A program made the translations under genes and the position numbers. Positions 1-10,595 of a stretch of 64,000 nucleotides of DNA are shown one piece after another (the first letter of the stretch is position 1; each line of letters begins with the position of its first letter). Source of the DNA: Carya illinoinensis (Eukaryota > Streptophyta > Magnoliopsida > Fagales > Juglandaceae); contig NC_056760.1 of assembly GCF_018687715.1 (NCBI RefSeq), forward strand, positions 38,144,001-38,208,000. The letters are read 5' to 3'. The notes below the pieces were generated by a model that was not told the origin of the DNA, did no database searches, and saw only the letters and a list, made by a program, of their open reading frames with translations.

Positions 1-284
1 CCTTTGCAAGGATATCTAAGGAAGTATTATATATGTGTACTACCACTAACTTTAAGTTTCCTTTTTTTCTGTCTTTGTGTACGTGTGAGAAGGTAGTACT
101 GATGATGCCACCTTGATGAAACACATTTTTAACAAATTCAGAACTAATGACATAGAAACTAATGGCAGAAGGCAGGTGCTGTTTTTCCAGATTATGATAT
201 ATAATTTTTGTTGGAAAATATAACTTTTGTTGTTCTAAGTTCAAAAACTCAAGTAAAGTTCCTATGTTTTGTTGTTGTTGGCAG

Positions 285-787
285 TGGAGCTTCCGCATTG
301 GTTTCACTCCTAGAGAGGGCTTGGTTATATATTCTGTTGCATACATTGATGGTAGTCGAAGTCGAAGGCCTGTGGCCCACAGGTTGAGTTTTGTGGAGAT
401 GGTTGGATGCAATGGAGATCCCAATGATCCGCATTACAGAAAAAATGCCTTTGATGCAGGGGAAGATGGCCTTGGAAAAAATGAACACTCTCTTAAAAAG
501 GTTTATAGTTGTTACTTATTGCATATTTATTTTCTATGAAAGTTTACTATTTCCTCTAGTGTAACTTGATTGGTATGAAACAATACTATGATTCACAGGG
601 ATGTGATTGTTTGGGATATATCAAATACTTTGATGCCCACTTTACCAACTTCACCGGAGGTGTTGAAACGATTGAAAATTGTGTATGTTTGCATGAAGAG
701 GACCATGGAATTCTATGGAAGCATCAAGATTGGAGAACAGGCTTAGCAGAAGTTCGAAGGTCTAGACGGCTATCGGTGTCTTTTATA
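285..787 (+). pseudogene. Copper (primary) amine oxidase, internal fragment, 3' truncated
   Basis: Two exons encode conserved middle parts of a plant copper amine oxidase, which oxidises primary amines to aldehydes with release of H2O2 and ammonia. Exon 285-500 (acceptor gcag, donor gttt) begins [20 protein letters not shown] and includes [12 protein letters not shown], the region I recall as holding the catalytic-base Asp. Exon 599-787 carries [16 protein letters not shown] and [15 protein letters not shown]. In intact family members the next exon supplies the Tyr of the NY(D/E)Y motif that becomes the topaquinone cofactor. Here homology stops after [11 protein letters not shown] with no donor GT, and purine-rich unrelated sequence follows. 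Upstream exons lie off the left edge, so the 5' part may exist. A Cys-Asn replaces the usual Pro-Tyr before GDPNDPHY. Without cofactor and copper ligands the product would be inactive. Family call is from conserved motifs; loss of function is inferred. Confidence 0.85.
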
Positions 788-2170
788 CGGAATGGATATG
801 CCTTAACTGATAAAACCAGAGTAAAATGCCACAAAACAAATCCCAACAACATCAAGAAAATCAAACCCAAACAACAAAATCAAGATGAAAGAATCAAGGT
901 TAGGGTTTCGGATTTTACCGTGTTGTTGGGCGATCGGCGTTGGAGTGAAGCCGTGGCGGTGCCGTGCTCGAGAGAAGATGAAAGAGAAGAGCTGCGTGCC
1001 AGGAAGGGGGAAGAAGAAGAGAAAGAACAGAAAAAAAAAATAGAAGAAAAGCAAGAAGGGAGAGACACGGGAGACGGAAGAAGAAGAAAAAGAAGAAAAA
1101 AAATTGGAAGAAGAAAGGATGTGAATTGTGATACGCGGGAGGGAAGAGGACCGCGGGAGAGAGGAGCCAAAATAATAAAGAAAGAATTTGGACGTGCTAC
1201 AAGACTTTTTAAAGATGAAAAAAGAGATGAAAATACTGTAGCTTAAAATTGATATAAAAAGGCTTTAACCAATTCAATGCAGGTGTTTTATTCATAAAAT
1301 CGGTCAAATATGAAGATGAAAAGTCATTTAAACAAATCGGTCATGTAGATAATTACTCAAAACACAAATGCAGAAGTGGGTAATGAAAACGTCAAAAAGT
1401 TGATTTGTTCTATCTTCCAAGTTCTCAGCTTCCCCATTAAGTTAAGAGTGTAGTTGTTGTCAAGATTTGGTGTAAAATCTAAGTTATATACATTCAAACT
1501 AGTATATACCGATTTTGAAAATTTAAGAACCGATATCGGATCGGTTCGATTTTTTCGGTTTTACGTATTATCTATGTTATTAATGATATGATGTTTACAT
1601 ATATTAAAATATTAGTATATTTATATTATAATATAAATACATGATTATTTTCTACTGATTAATACATACTAGTATAGTATGAAATTTAACTATAGTTTAT
1701 ATAAGTTCTAAACTTTTTATATGAGCATATATCATGATCAAATGTGTATACAATTTTTTTTTTTTTTTTAAATAACACTTATTAAAAAAGATTTAGGGTC
1801 ATTCTATTCACAATACAATAGATATAATATATTATCCATATTATTGATGTGACATAATGTAAATTTGTAAAATTTAAATTTATAAATTTTTTTAACAAAT
1901 CAAAATTTACCACATCAACAACAATATATAGTGTGTATTCACTTATAAATAAAATCTTTCTTATATCTAACATTACTGAAAAAAAAAAAAAAAAAAAAAG
2001 TTGACTGAACTTTAGCCAAAACTTCAATACAAACGGATCCAGAGGAACAATTTGGCCATGTCGTTGAGCACCGTGCCATTTTGAATTCGAACGCTTCCGG
2101 TGGGATATATTCGTAGTTTGCGGGTAGCGGGAAGACATAAGAACATGTTGTTAACGTTTCTAGGGTTCCA
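788..2170. other. Intergenic: purine-rich junction and AT-rich repeat debris
   Basis: No gene recognised. Bases 1005-1110 are almost pure A/G on the + strand and create a spurious Lys/Glu/Arg-rich reading frame. A foldback lies at about 1790-1980, with related halves around ATTGATGTGACATAATG and its counterpart ending in CACATCA. This resembles a MITE but no clean ends were found. Poly-T and poly-A runs occur at 1755-1770 and 1980-2000. Confidence 0.4.
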
Positions 2171-3473
2171 TCTTTCGGGAGAACGAATACATTGATCGTC
2201 AGGTACGTCGCTCTTTTCCCTCGTCTATATATTTTTCAAAATTTAACCGCAACGTATATTTGCATGGATGCCATGTGGTTTAGGGTTTCCCTTTTTCTTT
2301 TTCTCGGAAGATTTTCACTTCATTTAAAATTTGGAATTTCCAAGTACAGAGTTTGCTCTGCTCTGTTTTTCTCTCTACACGCTATCTTGTCTCCGATGGC
2401 GTTCCTTTTTGGCCGGGAATCTGGTTAGTTGGGTTCTCTTTCCCCTCTACTGGTTTGTATCTCCGAAAGCTCGAGACTGAGGCATGTTAGGCAATGGTTC
2501 TAATGGTGATAGATCATGATCAGCCACAATAGTACAAATTTTGGGTAGGCTAATAGGATGGTGAAGGGAACACTTATTCATTTGATAATGAGTTAGTCGA
2601 TTTTTTTTTTTTATTTTTTTTTATTCCGAGAGTAAAATGATCACATTGGGACATCTGTAGGAGTTGCCAATAGAACAAATTCTACAATGAGCCATGTGGA
2701 AATGTGCAAGATATTAATGGGAATATAGCCAAATCAAATCCATTGAAAAAAAGAAGATCATTGTCGGCCGCACCACCAGTTTTCAGGTGCAAATTGTTTC
2801 GGATGGGAGGAGATTGACAGGGGACTGAAAACAACGTCGTTATCTCAAACAAAGAGATATTCTTGACCACTTCTATCATCCCAGACTTGAAAAGCATGAT
2901 CTCTGTAGGTATTGGAGTATATTAAGTTTAGATCCTTATCTTTTTGTGCCAGCTATCAAGGCCTCCTTTCAACTTTTTTTGAGTTATTATTATCAATAGA
3001 AACTCCTTATAAGTTTTTTAGAAAAATTCTATAGAAGTCACGTTTTCACCACCCAATTTGCATGTTGTTTGGGAAGGGAGATGGAGGAATGGAACCCACC
3101 ATTCCCTCGTATACAAGTGTTTTTCGGAATCAGTTCCATTCCTCTCAAGGCCCAATTTTTGTTTCAACCCAAATGTGGATGGGATACAAGAGACCGGAAA
3201 GCATTTTGAACTGCTTTGTTTATGAAATTACCTTTAAATCCGTCAAATTCCAATACACAACCAGAAGTCTACCTTTCAGAAAAGAACATAATTACAACAT
3301 TTGTTATCATCAAATTCCTTTCTCGCCTTTTATTTTCCTCTTAAATTGTAATTTGAAACAAGAGATTGAAAACATAGCATATACAGCTCTTCCTTACAAC
3401 ATACTGCTTGGGGAGTGAGGAGTGAGGGTGAGTAAAGTAACTTCTGCAATCTGATGGAAGATAGGTACTCCAG
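2171..3473. other. Probable 5' region of the DP-like gene, exons not resolved
   Basis: Copies of the AGGGTTT motif at about 2160 and 2280, with pyrimidine-rich sequence at 2280-2450, look like a promoter or leader. I could not identify a first coding exon, so a non-coding first exon followed by an intron is an inference. Nothing else is recognisable here. Confidence 0.3.
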
Positions 3474-6400
3474 ATACAATTTGGCCACTTGAATCAGAAA
3501 ACATCCAGTGGAGAAGGTCCAGGTGCATCTTCAATGAGTTGTGGTAATGTGTCAACTGATTGCCAGAGTAACCATGGAACAAAAAATATGGCTTCCCATC
3601 ATGAGAATGCCAGCAGCTTGAATGAGGGGTTAGCATCTTGCTTTTCAGTTAAAAGAAGTGACTCTGTTTGAGTATTTTGATTCAAGAATTTGCGTGACAA
3701 ACAATAATTGGCATGCCTACACTGGAACAAGTTAATTGTTTGTTTGTGTTCTTATCAGCTTTGATTGTGTTCTCTTCTTTTTATTTAAAAACAGAAGCAT
3801 AGCAGCAAAGAAGAAAAGAGAATCAAGACTTAAGGGTGGAGGACTGCGCCAGTTCAGTAATATTGGTTTGTATAGCCCAAAATGATTTTCTTCCGTATGT
3901 GTTTCTTAAATCTCGTGATTTAGCCTATTCTCTCAGTTCAGCTTTAAAATCTATCCAAAATAGGAATGTCGAACTCCAATGGTCGTATGTTTTAGTAATG
4001 ATGGTCAATGGTGCTACAAGTAAATCTTTGCTGGGCACATAATTCATCGTTTTCCTCTTTTCCAGTTTGTCAGAAGTTGGAGAGCAAGGTTAGAACAACA
4101 TATAATGAGGTATAATTTATATTTGAATTTTGAATTAAAGTTATTTAAGAAGCTTTATGGAAGAGAATTAAGAGCTGCTCTATGCACTAATTGTCTCCTT
4201 AATCGAATTAGATAAGCTCTTATTTTCTGGCAAAGATATAAGAGTGATTGTGGGAGTTCACTATTAGCTCTACCTATCAAAAAACATTTTCTGGCAATGA
4301 AGATATAAGAGTGATTGTGGGAGTTCACTATGACTATCCAAATAAAAAAAAATATAGTTCTGGTTGAAAGCCTGAATTGTAATGTTTAAGTTGAATCTTA
4401 TTAGTAACTGTACAGTGATTGTGGGAGTTCACTTAGGATTGTAGACTGTTGTGTGTTGTCCTCAAACAGCTGGGTAATGTATCATGGAGAATATAAATGG
4501 CTTTTGGTTTTTCTTCCTTTATAAATCAAGCAATGGGCCTTCTGGCGACCTAGCAGAAAGAAAAGAGAAGAGAGACCTTATGTGGAAATATGTTTTCCAC
4601 TTCTCTAAATAAACTTACGCCAAATGACTGGCCAACAATGGTTGGCCTTTTGTTTTCACTAGGATTAGTAGAAGAGTCTTGCTTGTTTGATCGATTACCT
4701 CCTGTGCCTTAAATTTTTGAATTTAGTGAATTGATTGGTGAGGTTCAGGTCGCAGATGAAATCGTTGCAGAGTTTTCCGGAGCACGTGATGATGCAGCAG
4801 CATCTTCAGAGGTTCAATTCAACTCAAGAATTCTAAATATTTATTCTTGAACATTTGCTTCACTTGAAGCTTTATGATTGTGTTGCAAAATGATCTTTTT
4901 GGTTAATCAGTCTGATGAGAAGAACATAAGACGACGGGTGTATGATGCATTAAATGTTCTTCTGGCACTGGATATTATTGCCGGAGACAAAAAGGAAATC
5001 CATTGGAAGGGACTACCAAATACACATATAAAGGATTTGGAAGAGATTAAGGTTGGTGTGCAGCCTCCTCGACCATTTGAGTGATACAACAATTATAGAT
5101 CTCTCTTCCTCCCTCTCTGTCACATAAACATTAATGTACTAAAGAACCCCATAATATTTCTATAATCCAATCATGTTAATTTTGCTGCTGATCTTCACAG
5201 GCATTGCGACTTAGGCTGGTGAAAAAGATTGGAAAGAAAGTGGCCTATTTGAAAGGTCTAGAAGAAAAGGTAGCAGTGCCATGGAAATTACTGTTAAATT
5301 CCCGTTACCTACAAGAAGTTTCCTGTGTCAGTGTTCTACTTATTCTTTCAATCCCAAGGGGTGGCGTGGTGGTCCTAGGGCAAGCCGCATAAACTGGATG
5401 TCCTGGGTTCAAAACTCTGCATTCACACTCTTAGGGTTATCTGACTGGAGAATTTCCCCTTGAATTATCTAAAGTGCACTTGTGGGCAACTCCTTGCAGT
5501 GCTTGTGCATCCCTAGGATTAGTCGGACACCCGAGGCCCAAAAAAAATAGTTTTATTTATTCTTTCAACAAATAATGGTATCTATGTTGGACATTTAATT
5601 TCTCTCATAAAGTCTATTAACTTTCATCCTTGTCTTCATATGTACTACTTAGTATGATCTCGAGATCCCTTGCTTTAAAAGAGAAATAAATAATTACGTC
5701 TGCAATGTAATTATATTTTTGAAGGGGTCTCCAGTGTAAATTTAGGAGCATTTAATTGATTTTCTTAGTTTGTTTCAATCTTTAGACATACATTATGTGA
5801 GTGGAGTACTTTCTGAATTTATTATTTTATTCCAAAAGCTAAACAAAATGGCCAGTAAGTAGGGCTTTATATTTTAGCCAAGAGATGCTCCTTGGACTTT
5901 AGATAGAAGCTATAATCAATAGGAGATTAACAACACTATGCACAATTTATAAGCTATACCTATATCCATATGATATTGGGGTTATATATAGCAATATTGT
6001 TGTGTTAAACGTGTACATTCATGGCAATTGGATGAGAGGGTAGGTCAAGTATTGAACTCTATGGATTGATCTGATTTCATGTTCTCTATTCTTGTAAGGA
6101 AAGTTTGTATTTTATCTTTCTTAATCATTTAAGTGGCATAAATGTATTATTTCTCTGTATTTGAATGTTTCGACTTTTATAAAAAAAATAAATAAAGATT
6201 GTAGGTCTCCAAGATTTGCTGACGCGCAATTGTCGGTTACTCAAGTGTGGAAGTGCATCTCCAGAAGGATTTTCTTTGCCATTTATTCTGGTTCAGGTAT
6301 ATATTTTCTACCATCAGTTTCCTTGTGTTTGTTACATATTAGTCTAAAGGAGAAATGTATAGCCTTACTGTCTACATTCCCATCTGATTCTATTTCTGAA

Positions 6401-6722
6401 GTACATGCTTATTTTGTTTATGGATTAGGATGTACCGAAAATTAGTTAGGCGTATTGATTTTAAGTTAAATAAATAAAGATGAGTCCCTGTTCTTTTCTT
6501 CCTTGCAAAATTGTTGAAGATTCTAGAAAGTTTCATTCCCCTTAAACTACAAATCAATTTTTCTCTCTTTTCTCTTTGAAAAAAAAAATATTTCATGTTA
6601 TTAATCAAATGCATGTAAAAGTCAAGTTATTGATTTTGGAAATGTACAGATATACATTTTAGGTGATAGGAATTGATCTCTACGCTTTCTGTTGATGTGG
6701 GTGGTGCATTGCCTGACTTTAA

Positions 6723-6766
<44 letters not shown>

Positions 6767-7091
6767 GACAAGCCCTCATGCTACTGTTGAGATAGAGATT
6801 TCTGAAGACATGCAATTGGTTCACTTTGACTTCAATAGGTACACCATTGATTTTCCTTACAGGGAAGAGAACTTGATTGCCATGAATCTCAGACTTGTTA
6901 CATTGTTTTTGTTTGACAGTACACCTTTCTCATTGCATGATGATGCTTATATTCTGGAGTTAATGAGATACAACCAACAGCCAGAAAGTACAGATGCTTC
7001 TCAAAGTTTTTCTGCTCACTCGTCTTCAAGCTCAGTCACACCTCGAGGCACCAAACCATTTCATTGGAACTCTGAAACACATCTCAAATGA
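3474..7091 (+). CDS. DPB: DP-type transcription factor (E2F dimerisation partner), DPB-like
   Basis: DP proteins heterodimerise with E2F factors in the nucleus and bind promoters of cell-cycle genes. Supported exons, all in phase: 3795-3865 (acceptor approximate), 4066-4109, 4749-4811, 4911-5051, 5201-5269, 6198-6296, 6768-6838 and 6920-7091 (TGA). An earlier exon at about 3474-3668 (GEGPGASSMSCGNVSTD) is likely, but its ends and the initiator Met are unresolved. Joined exons give the DNA-binding winged helix (GGGLRQFS, TTYNEVADEIVAEF, DEKNIRRRVYDALNVL), then the dimerisation region (GFSLPFILVQTSPHATVEIE, SEDMQLVHFDFNSTPF), the DP hallmark. A Ser-rich tail ends in NSETHLK. The tail is shorter than I recall for Arabidopsis DPB, and the N-terminal region matches poorly, so this may be a diverged paralogue. 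No stop interrupts the core. The intron at 5270-6197 holds a SINE. The family call is firm; the 5' structure is not. Confidence 0.85.
4223..4435 (+). repeat. Three dispersed copies of a short intronic repeat
   Basis: Two copies of a 41-44-base unit lie at 4223-4263 and 4287-4330, and a shorter third copy at 4412-4435. All share GTGATTGTGGGAGTTCACT. They lie in the DP-like gene intron between 4109 and 4749. Confidence 0.8.
5352..5554 (+). mobile_element. tRNA-derived SINE in an intron of the DP-like gene
   Basis: About 200 bp with an internal Pol III promoter: a box A-like TGGCGTGGTGG (5362-5372) and box B GGTTCAAAACTC (5406-5417), which fits GWTCRANNC. The tail ends in GGCCCAAAAAAAATAG. It is flanked by direct repeats ATTTATTCTTTCAA (5555-5568) and the same 14-mer with one C/T mismatch (5338-5351), a target-site duplication typical of L1-type reverse-transcriptase insertion. 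It sits in sense orientation in the intron 5270-6197. SINE family not assigned. Confidence 0.75.
6730..6764 (+). repeat. (CT)n microsatellite forming a 3' splice-site pyrimidine tract
   Basis: About 17 CT dinucleotides run directly into the CCAG acceptor of the DP-like exon starting at 6768. They follow a run of eight or more C. Confidence 0.9.
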
Positions 7092-7257
7092 ATTTATTAT
7101 ACCTGAAATATAAGTACATTTGCTGTCCAAAAGAAAAAAGGGAATCTACCAATGTGTATATATTCCTAATTGTTTAAAATGTTTTGGAGATTTCAGCATC
7201 AGTCAGCGTTAAAACGTTGGTGATCATTGTAAGATTAGTCTTGAGTTCCACACTTAT

Positions 7258-7445
7258 GGGGTAGAGATGAGAATTTTGAGTTTGAGATAAAATTTTAAAA
7301 TATTATTTTTTTTGTATTGTTATTGTTTTGAGATTTGAAAAAGTTGAATTGTTTATTATATTTTGTGTGAAAATTTAGAAAAATTGTAATAATTATATGA
7401 GAACTTTGAGTTTGAGATAAAAATTCTCATTTACCAAACCTGCCC
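7258..7445 (-). mobile_element. AT-rich MITE, GTTTGG-end family
   Basis: AT-rich element ending TTTACCAAACCTG, with internal AATATTATTTTTTTTG-type sequence. It resembles, in reverse orientation, the copies at about 17.7, 50.9, 58.6 and 60.8 kb. It begins shortly after the DP-like stop codon. Ends are approximate. Confidence 0.5.
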
Positions 7446-7963
7446 AGTAAAGTAAAAAGCTTCAAGGATTTCTAATTTTTGCGCAATACTTCTTTCAAAT
7501 GTCTTGGACGACGACATAACAAGGGATCCAGAAAATTATTGAATACTCCTTAATTATGGAATGGATGACGCAATGGTCCCATTTTATTAAAACAAATGTC
7601 ATGTTTTTAAAAATTGTTTTTATAAGTTTTAATTAGTATTTTTTTATTATAGGAAAACACATATCATTAACAGAAAACATTATAAATTGTTCTTGTCAAG
7701 CAATATAACTTGGGGTACAAACATTAGGACATCATCCTGCCACATTTCAATATTCTCAATATTGCAAGCATAACGGGCAAGCGAGTTGCCTCATTTCTCA
7801 ATCTCTAAACTAGTTAAATTTTGCATTCTTTGAAAAATTTGATCAACTTTTATATTTCTATCAGCAAATTCTCAAGAATTGAAAAAGTATAGTTCTTATG
7901 ATATAATGAAAGTATTGTATATTGTATATGTGATGTGTCTGTTTTGCTTTGCCCGAAGGTATC

Positions 7964-8606
7964 TATTGACATCGTGTTTCACACGTTTTTGGGCTAGGCT
8001 CTCGCCAGCTTGGGGCTTCAATTTTGAACTTGTAAACACAAAGAAACTCCTAAGTCTGGCAGTTAGGGTGGCAACCTAGCAGAGCCTCCGATACTTAAGT
8101 CAGTAAAGGTCAAAATGGAAAAATCCAAGGTTAATTGTAACAAGTAGAGTTTAGAGAGTCCCCATCCTTTTCGGTGTTTGGGAGTTGTTTTTATACATTA
8201 GTTTGGGGTTAGAGGCCTATGACCTGCGACTGAGTGGAGGGGTGTACTCATGGGGTCTCCCATACCAGCCTCATTCAATGAGGTGTGGCTTTCTGATGAA
8301 GTAATTAATGTAGCGTGATTGGTGTTGCCTTAGAGTTCAGTCCTATCAAGTTGGCGTGTCTCCCTCTTCCCTCGTCTGAATAGCCATGTATTCCTAGAAC
8401 CACAACTTGTCCCTAATCAGGCATCTGTATTCAATTTGTTCAAGTCGGTAACCCTTGTTTAGGCCGCCAGAGTACTTATTGGGTTCAGCACCCCGGGGTG
8501 CTTTGCCCAGCTTCTCGGGCTTTTATTAATTTAAGGAAGGCTCTTCAGCCACTCGGACTAGGCCTGTGCTTTCAAGCTTGAGGCCGTAGGGAAAATCCCC
8601 CCAACA
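7964..8606. mobile_element. Solo LTR, 643 bp, with 5-bp target-site duplication
   Basis: The unit starts TATTGACATCG (probably a mutated TGTTG) and ends CCCCCCAACA. It is bracketed by perfect 5-bp direct repeats GTATC at 7959-7963 and 8607-8611. It is less AT-rich than its surroundings. No primer-binding site, gag or pol is adjacent, so it is a solo LTR left by recombination between the two LTRs. Superfamily cannot be told from the LTR alone. Confidence 0.7.
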
Positions 8607-8819
8607 GTATCCTTATGATGGCAGACTTAAAATGGCGTGATTATCCTTATTGGAGGTGAAAAAATGTGACTTTTACCTAAAATACCCCTAGTTGTGCAAT
8701 AGAAGATGTGCCTTCGAGGCCAGTTTTGGTCGTTTTGCTTGCTCTGTATTCAAGGATCTCGATATCTTCATTTTGGCACATTTACACTTTTTTTTTTTTA
8801 AAAAAAACTTTTCCTTCCA

Positions 8820-9160
8820 AAAGTGTGAAGCTCTATCCTAGGAGAAAAAAAGTCACGCTTTAGGCTGGCATAAGTATTCGTATATGAAGTGAGCAAAGGG
8901 CTCTCGCACCAGGCGAGCAACAACATCTCGCATCGGGCGAGCAACGAGTGCTCACAACCCAGGAGCAACGAGTGCTCACAATGTTGCTCACAACGAGTGC
9001 TCGCATTGGATTTCTTCTCTCCTAAGTTGGGAGCACTTGTTGCTTGCTCGATGCGAGATGTTGTTGCTCACCCGATGTGAGCAATCTTTGCTTGCTTCAT
9101 GTGCAAATACTTATGTTTCCCTTGGGCGTGATTTCTCTCTTGGAGGCGAGCTTCACACTT
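8820..9160. repeat. Long imperfect inverted repeat (about 340 bp foldback)
   Basis: The left arm (about 8820-8955) and right arm (about 9028-9160) are imperfect reverse complements. AAGTGTGAAGCTC pairs with GAGCTTCACACTT, CATAAGTATT with AATACTTATG, and GCAACAACATCTCGCATCG with CGATGCGAGATGTTGTTGC. The inner part is built from a GCGAGCAAC/GTGCTC motif that recurs to about 9280. No ORF or terminal duplication was found. It could be a MITE or a hairpin RNA locus. Confidence 0.7.
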
Positions 9161-9164
9161 CTGC

Positions 9165-10330
9165 AGTGCTCGTCTTAGGGCGAGCACTATTACTATTCAA
9201 AGTTCTTGCCCTAGGTTACATGTACTCGACCTAGGTTGTGAGTACTATTTGCTTGCCCTGGTATGAGCACTCTATATATAATAATTCATAAAATATTTTT
9301 TATAATTTTTTTAGATTTAAAATAATATTATATAGGAAAATATTATTATTACTCCTATATAATATTATTGAAAAAAAATAGCAATTATCTTCATTTTATT
9401 TTCTACAACAATTCATAAAAATAAATAATATTTGTTGGATTAATATTATTCCTATTTTACAAAATGCAATTCTTTATTTTTAGGTTTTAATTTATGCATT
9501 AATTTATTATTAGTTTTATTTATTTATTTATCATATCTACTGTTCTATTTTGGTAACGCGTTTCAAACTGGGTGTGCGTGGCCCTTGCGCATAGAATCCT
9601 TACTAGTGTATATATAATATATATATATATATATAAACGAAGAAGATGGATTAGTGGAAGCACGGCCTTGAAGGGCGCGTGGAGAAGGCAGTGAGTTATA
9701 ATAATATTTCCCATGCAATAAATGTTTTTAAAGTAAAAAGATGGGAGGGATGGGGGACGTACCAGAGCATACAAAGGAAAAGGGTTGCTGGGTCGAGTAA
9801 TGTTAGATAGGAGTCTTAATAAGATAAATTTTATATAAATTTTTTTGTAAAATAGTAGATTTTATTAATAAAAAATGATTTTTTTATATAATTTTTTTAG
9901 ATAAGATCTACTTTTTTTTTAAGATTTGTCAGAAATACTAAGTTCAAATCTCAAATAGACACACTACATACAAATCCCGGACGATGACGATGTAATCATA
10001 TTTAAACTTGGTATTGCCCCCATAGATGATGGATGGATGGATGATATATATGTATATGGGCATGCATATATCTATCTAGAGTAGTACCTAGTTAATTATA
10101 TGAATGTTGCTGCTCTGGACTCTAGAGATTCATGCATCACCTTTAATTTCTTCATGCAAGAGGAGAACCACTAACCTCTCTTTTTTTCTCTCTCTCTCTC
10201 TCACTCTCCAAGCACAGTTCCCAGAGAGAATCCCAAAGAAGCTTATGTGTTAAGAAACAGGATAGCCTTCTCTAAACCCCCCAAAAAGCAGAAGTAGAAC
10301 AAAAACAGTCCAGTCTTAAGGAACAATAAT
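9165..10330. other. Intergenic, AT-rich, upstream of the Dof gene
   Basis: GCTCG-type repeat remnants continue to about 9280, followed by AT-rich sequence. At about 9810-9912 there is an AAATTTTATATAAATTTTTTTG element of the foldback family also seen near 14.6 and 15.5 kb. No gene was seen. A CT-rich stretch at 10170-10210 may belong to a distal Dof leader or promoter. Confidence 0.4.
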
Positions 10331-10339
10331 AAACTAAAA

Positions 10340-10360
10340 TTTATATACATATATAAATAC
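10340..10360 (+). promoter_or_regulatory. TATA-box candidate of the Dof gene
   Basis: TATATAAATA at 10350-10359 lies about 240 bp upstream of the Dof ATG, followed by a pyrimidine-rich leader. No transcript evidence, so the start site is inferred. Confidence 0.45.
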
Positions 10361-10469
10361 ATAAAAGGGTCCTAGCTACCTCCTTTATTTTTGCTCCTCA
10401 TTTCCATCGATCCTCCCCCCACCTTCCTTTCTCTATCTTCTCTCTTTCTTTCTTCCTTTCTCTTTCTCT

Positions 10470-10474
<5 letters not shown>

Positions 10475-10518
<44 letters not shown>
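10475..10518 (+). repeat. (CT)n microsatellite in the Dof leader
   Basis: About 22 CT units ending 77 bases before the Dof initiator ATG, within a larger pyrimidine tract (10400-10518). On the other strand this is a GAGA-type repeat that plant BBR/BPC factors can bind. Confidence 0.9.
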
Positions 10519-10522
<4 letters not shown>

Positions 10523-10595
10523 GATTTGATTCTCCAACACAGTTCTCCCGAAAAACCCATCCAACCTTTACAAAAGAGAAAGAGCTAGAAGAACC

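Noticed and set aside
566..1246. 226-codon open frame on the + strand with a Lys/Glu/Arg-rich C-terminal half
   Set aside because: Only the first part (amine oxidase exon) is real. The remainder is translation of a purine-rich tract, and the apparent start lies in an intron.
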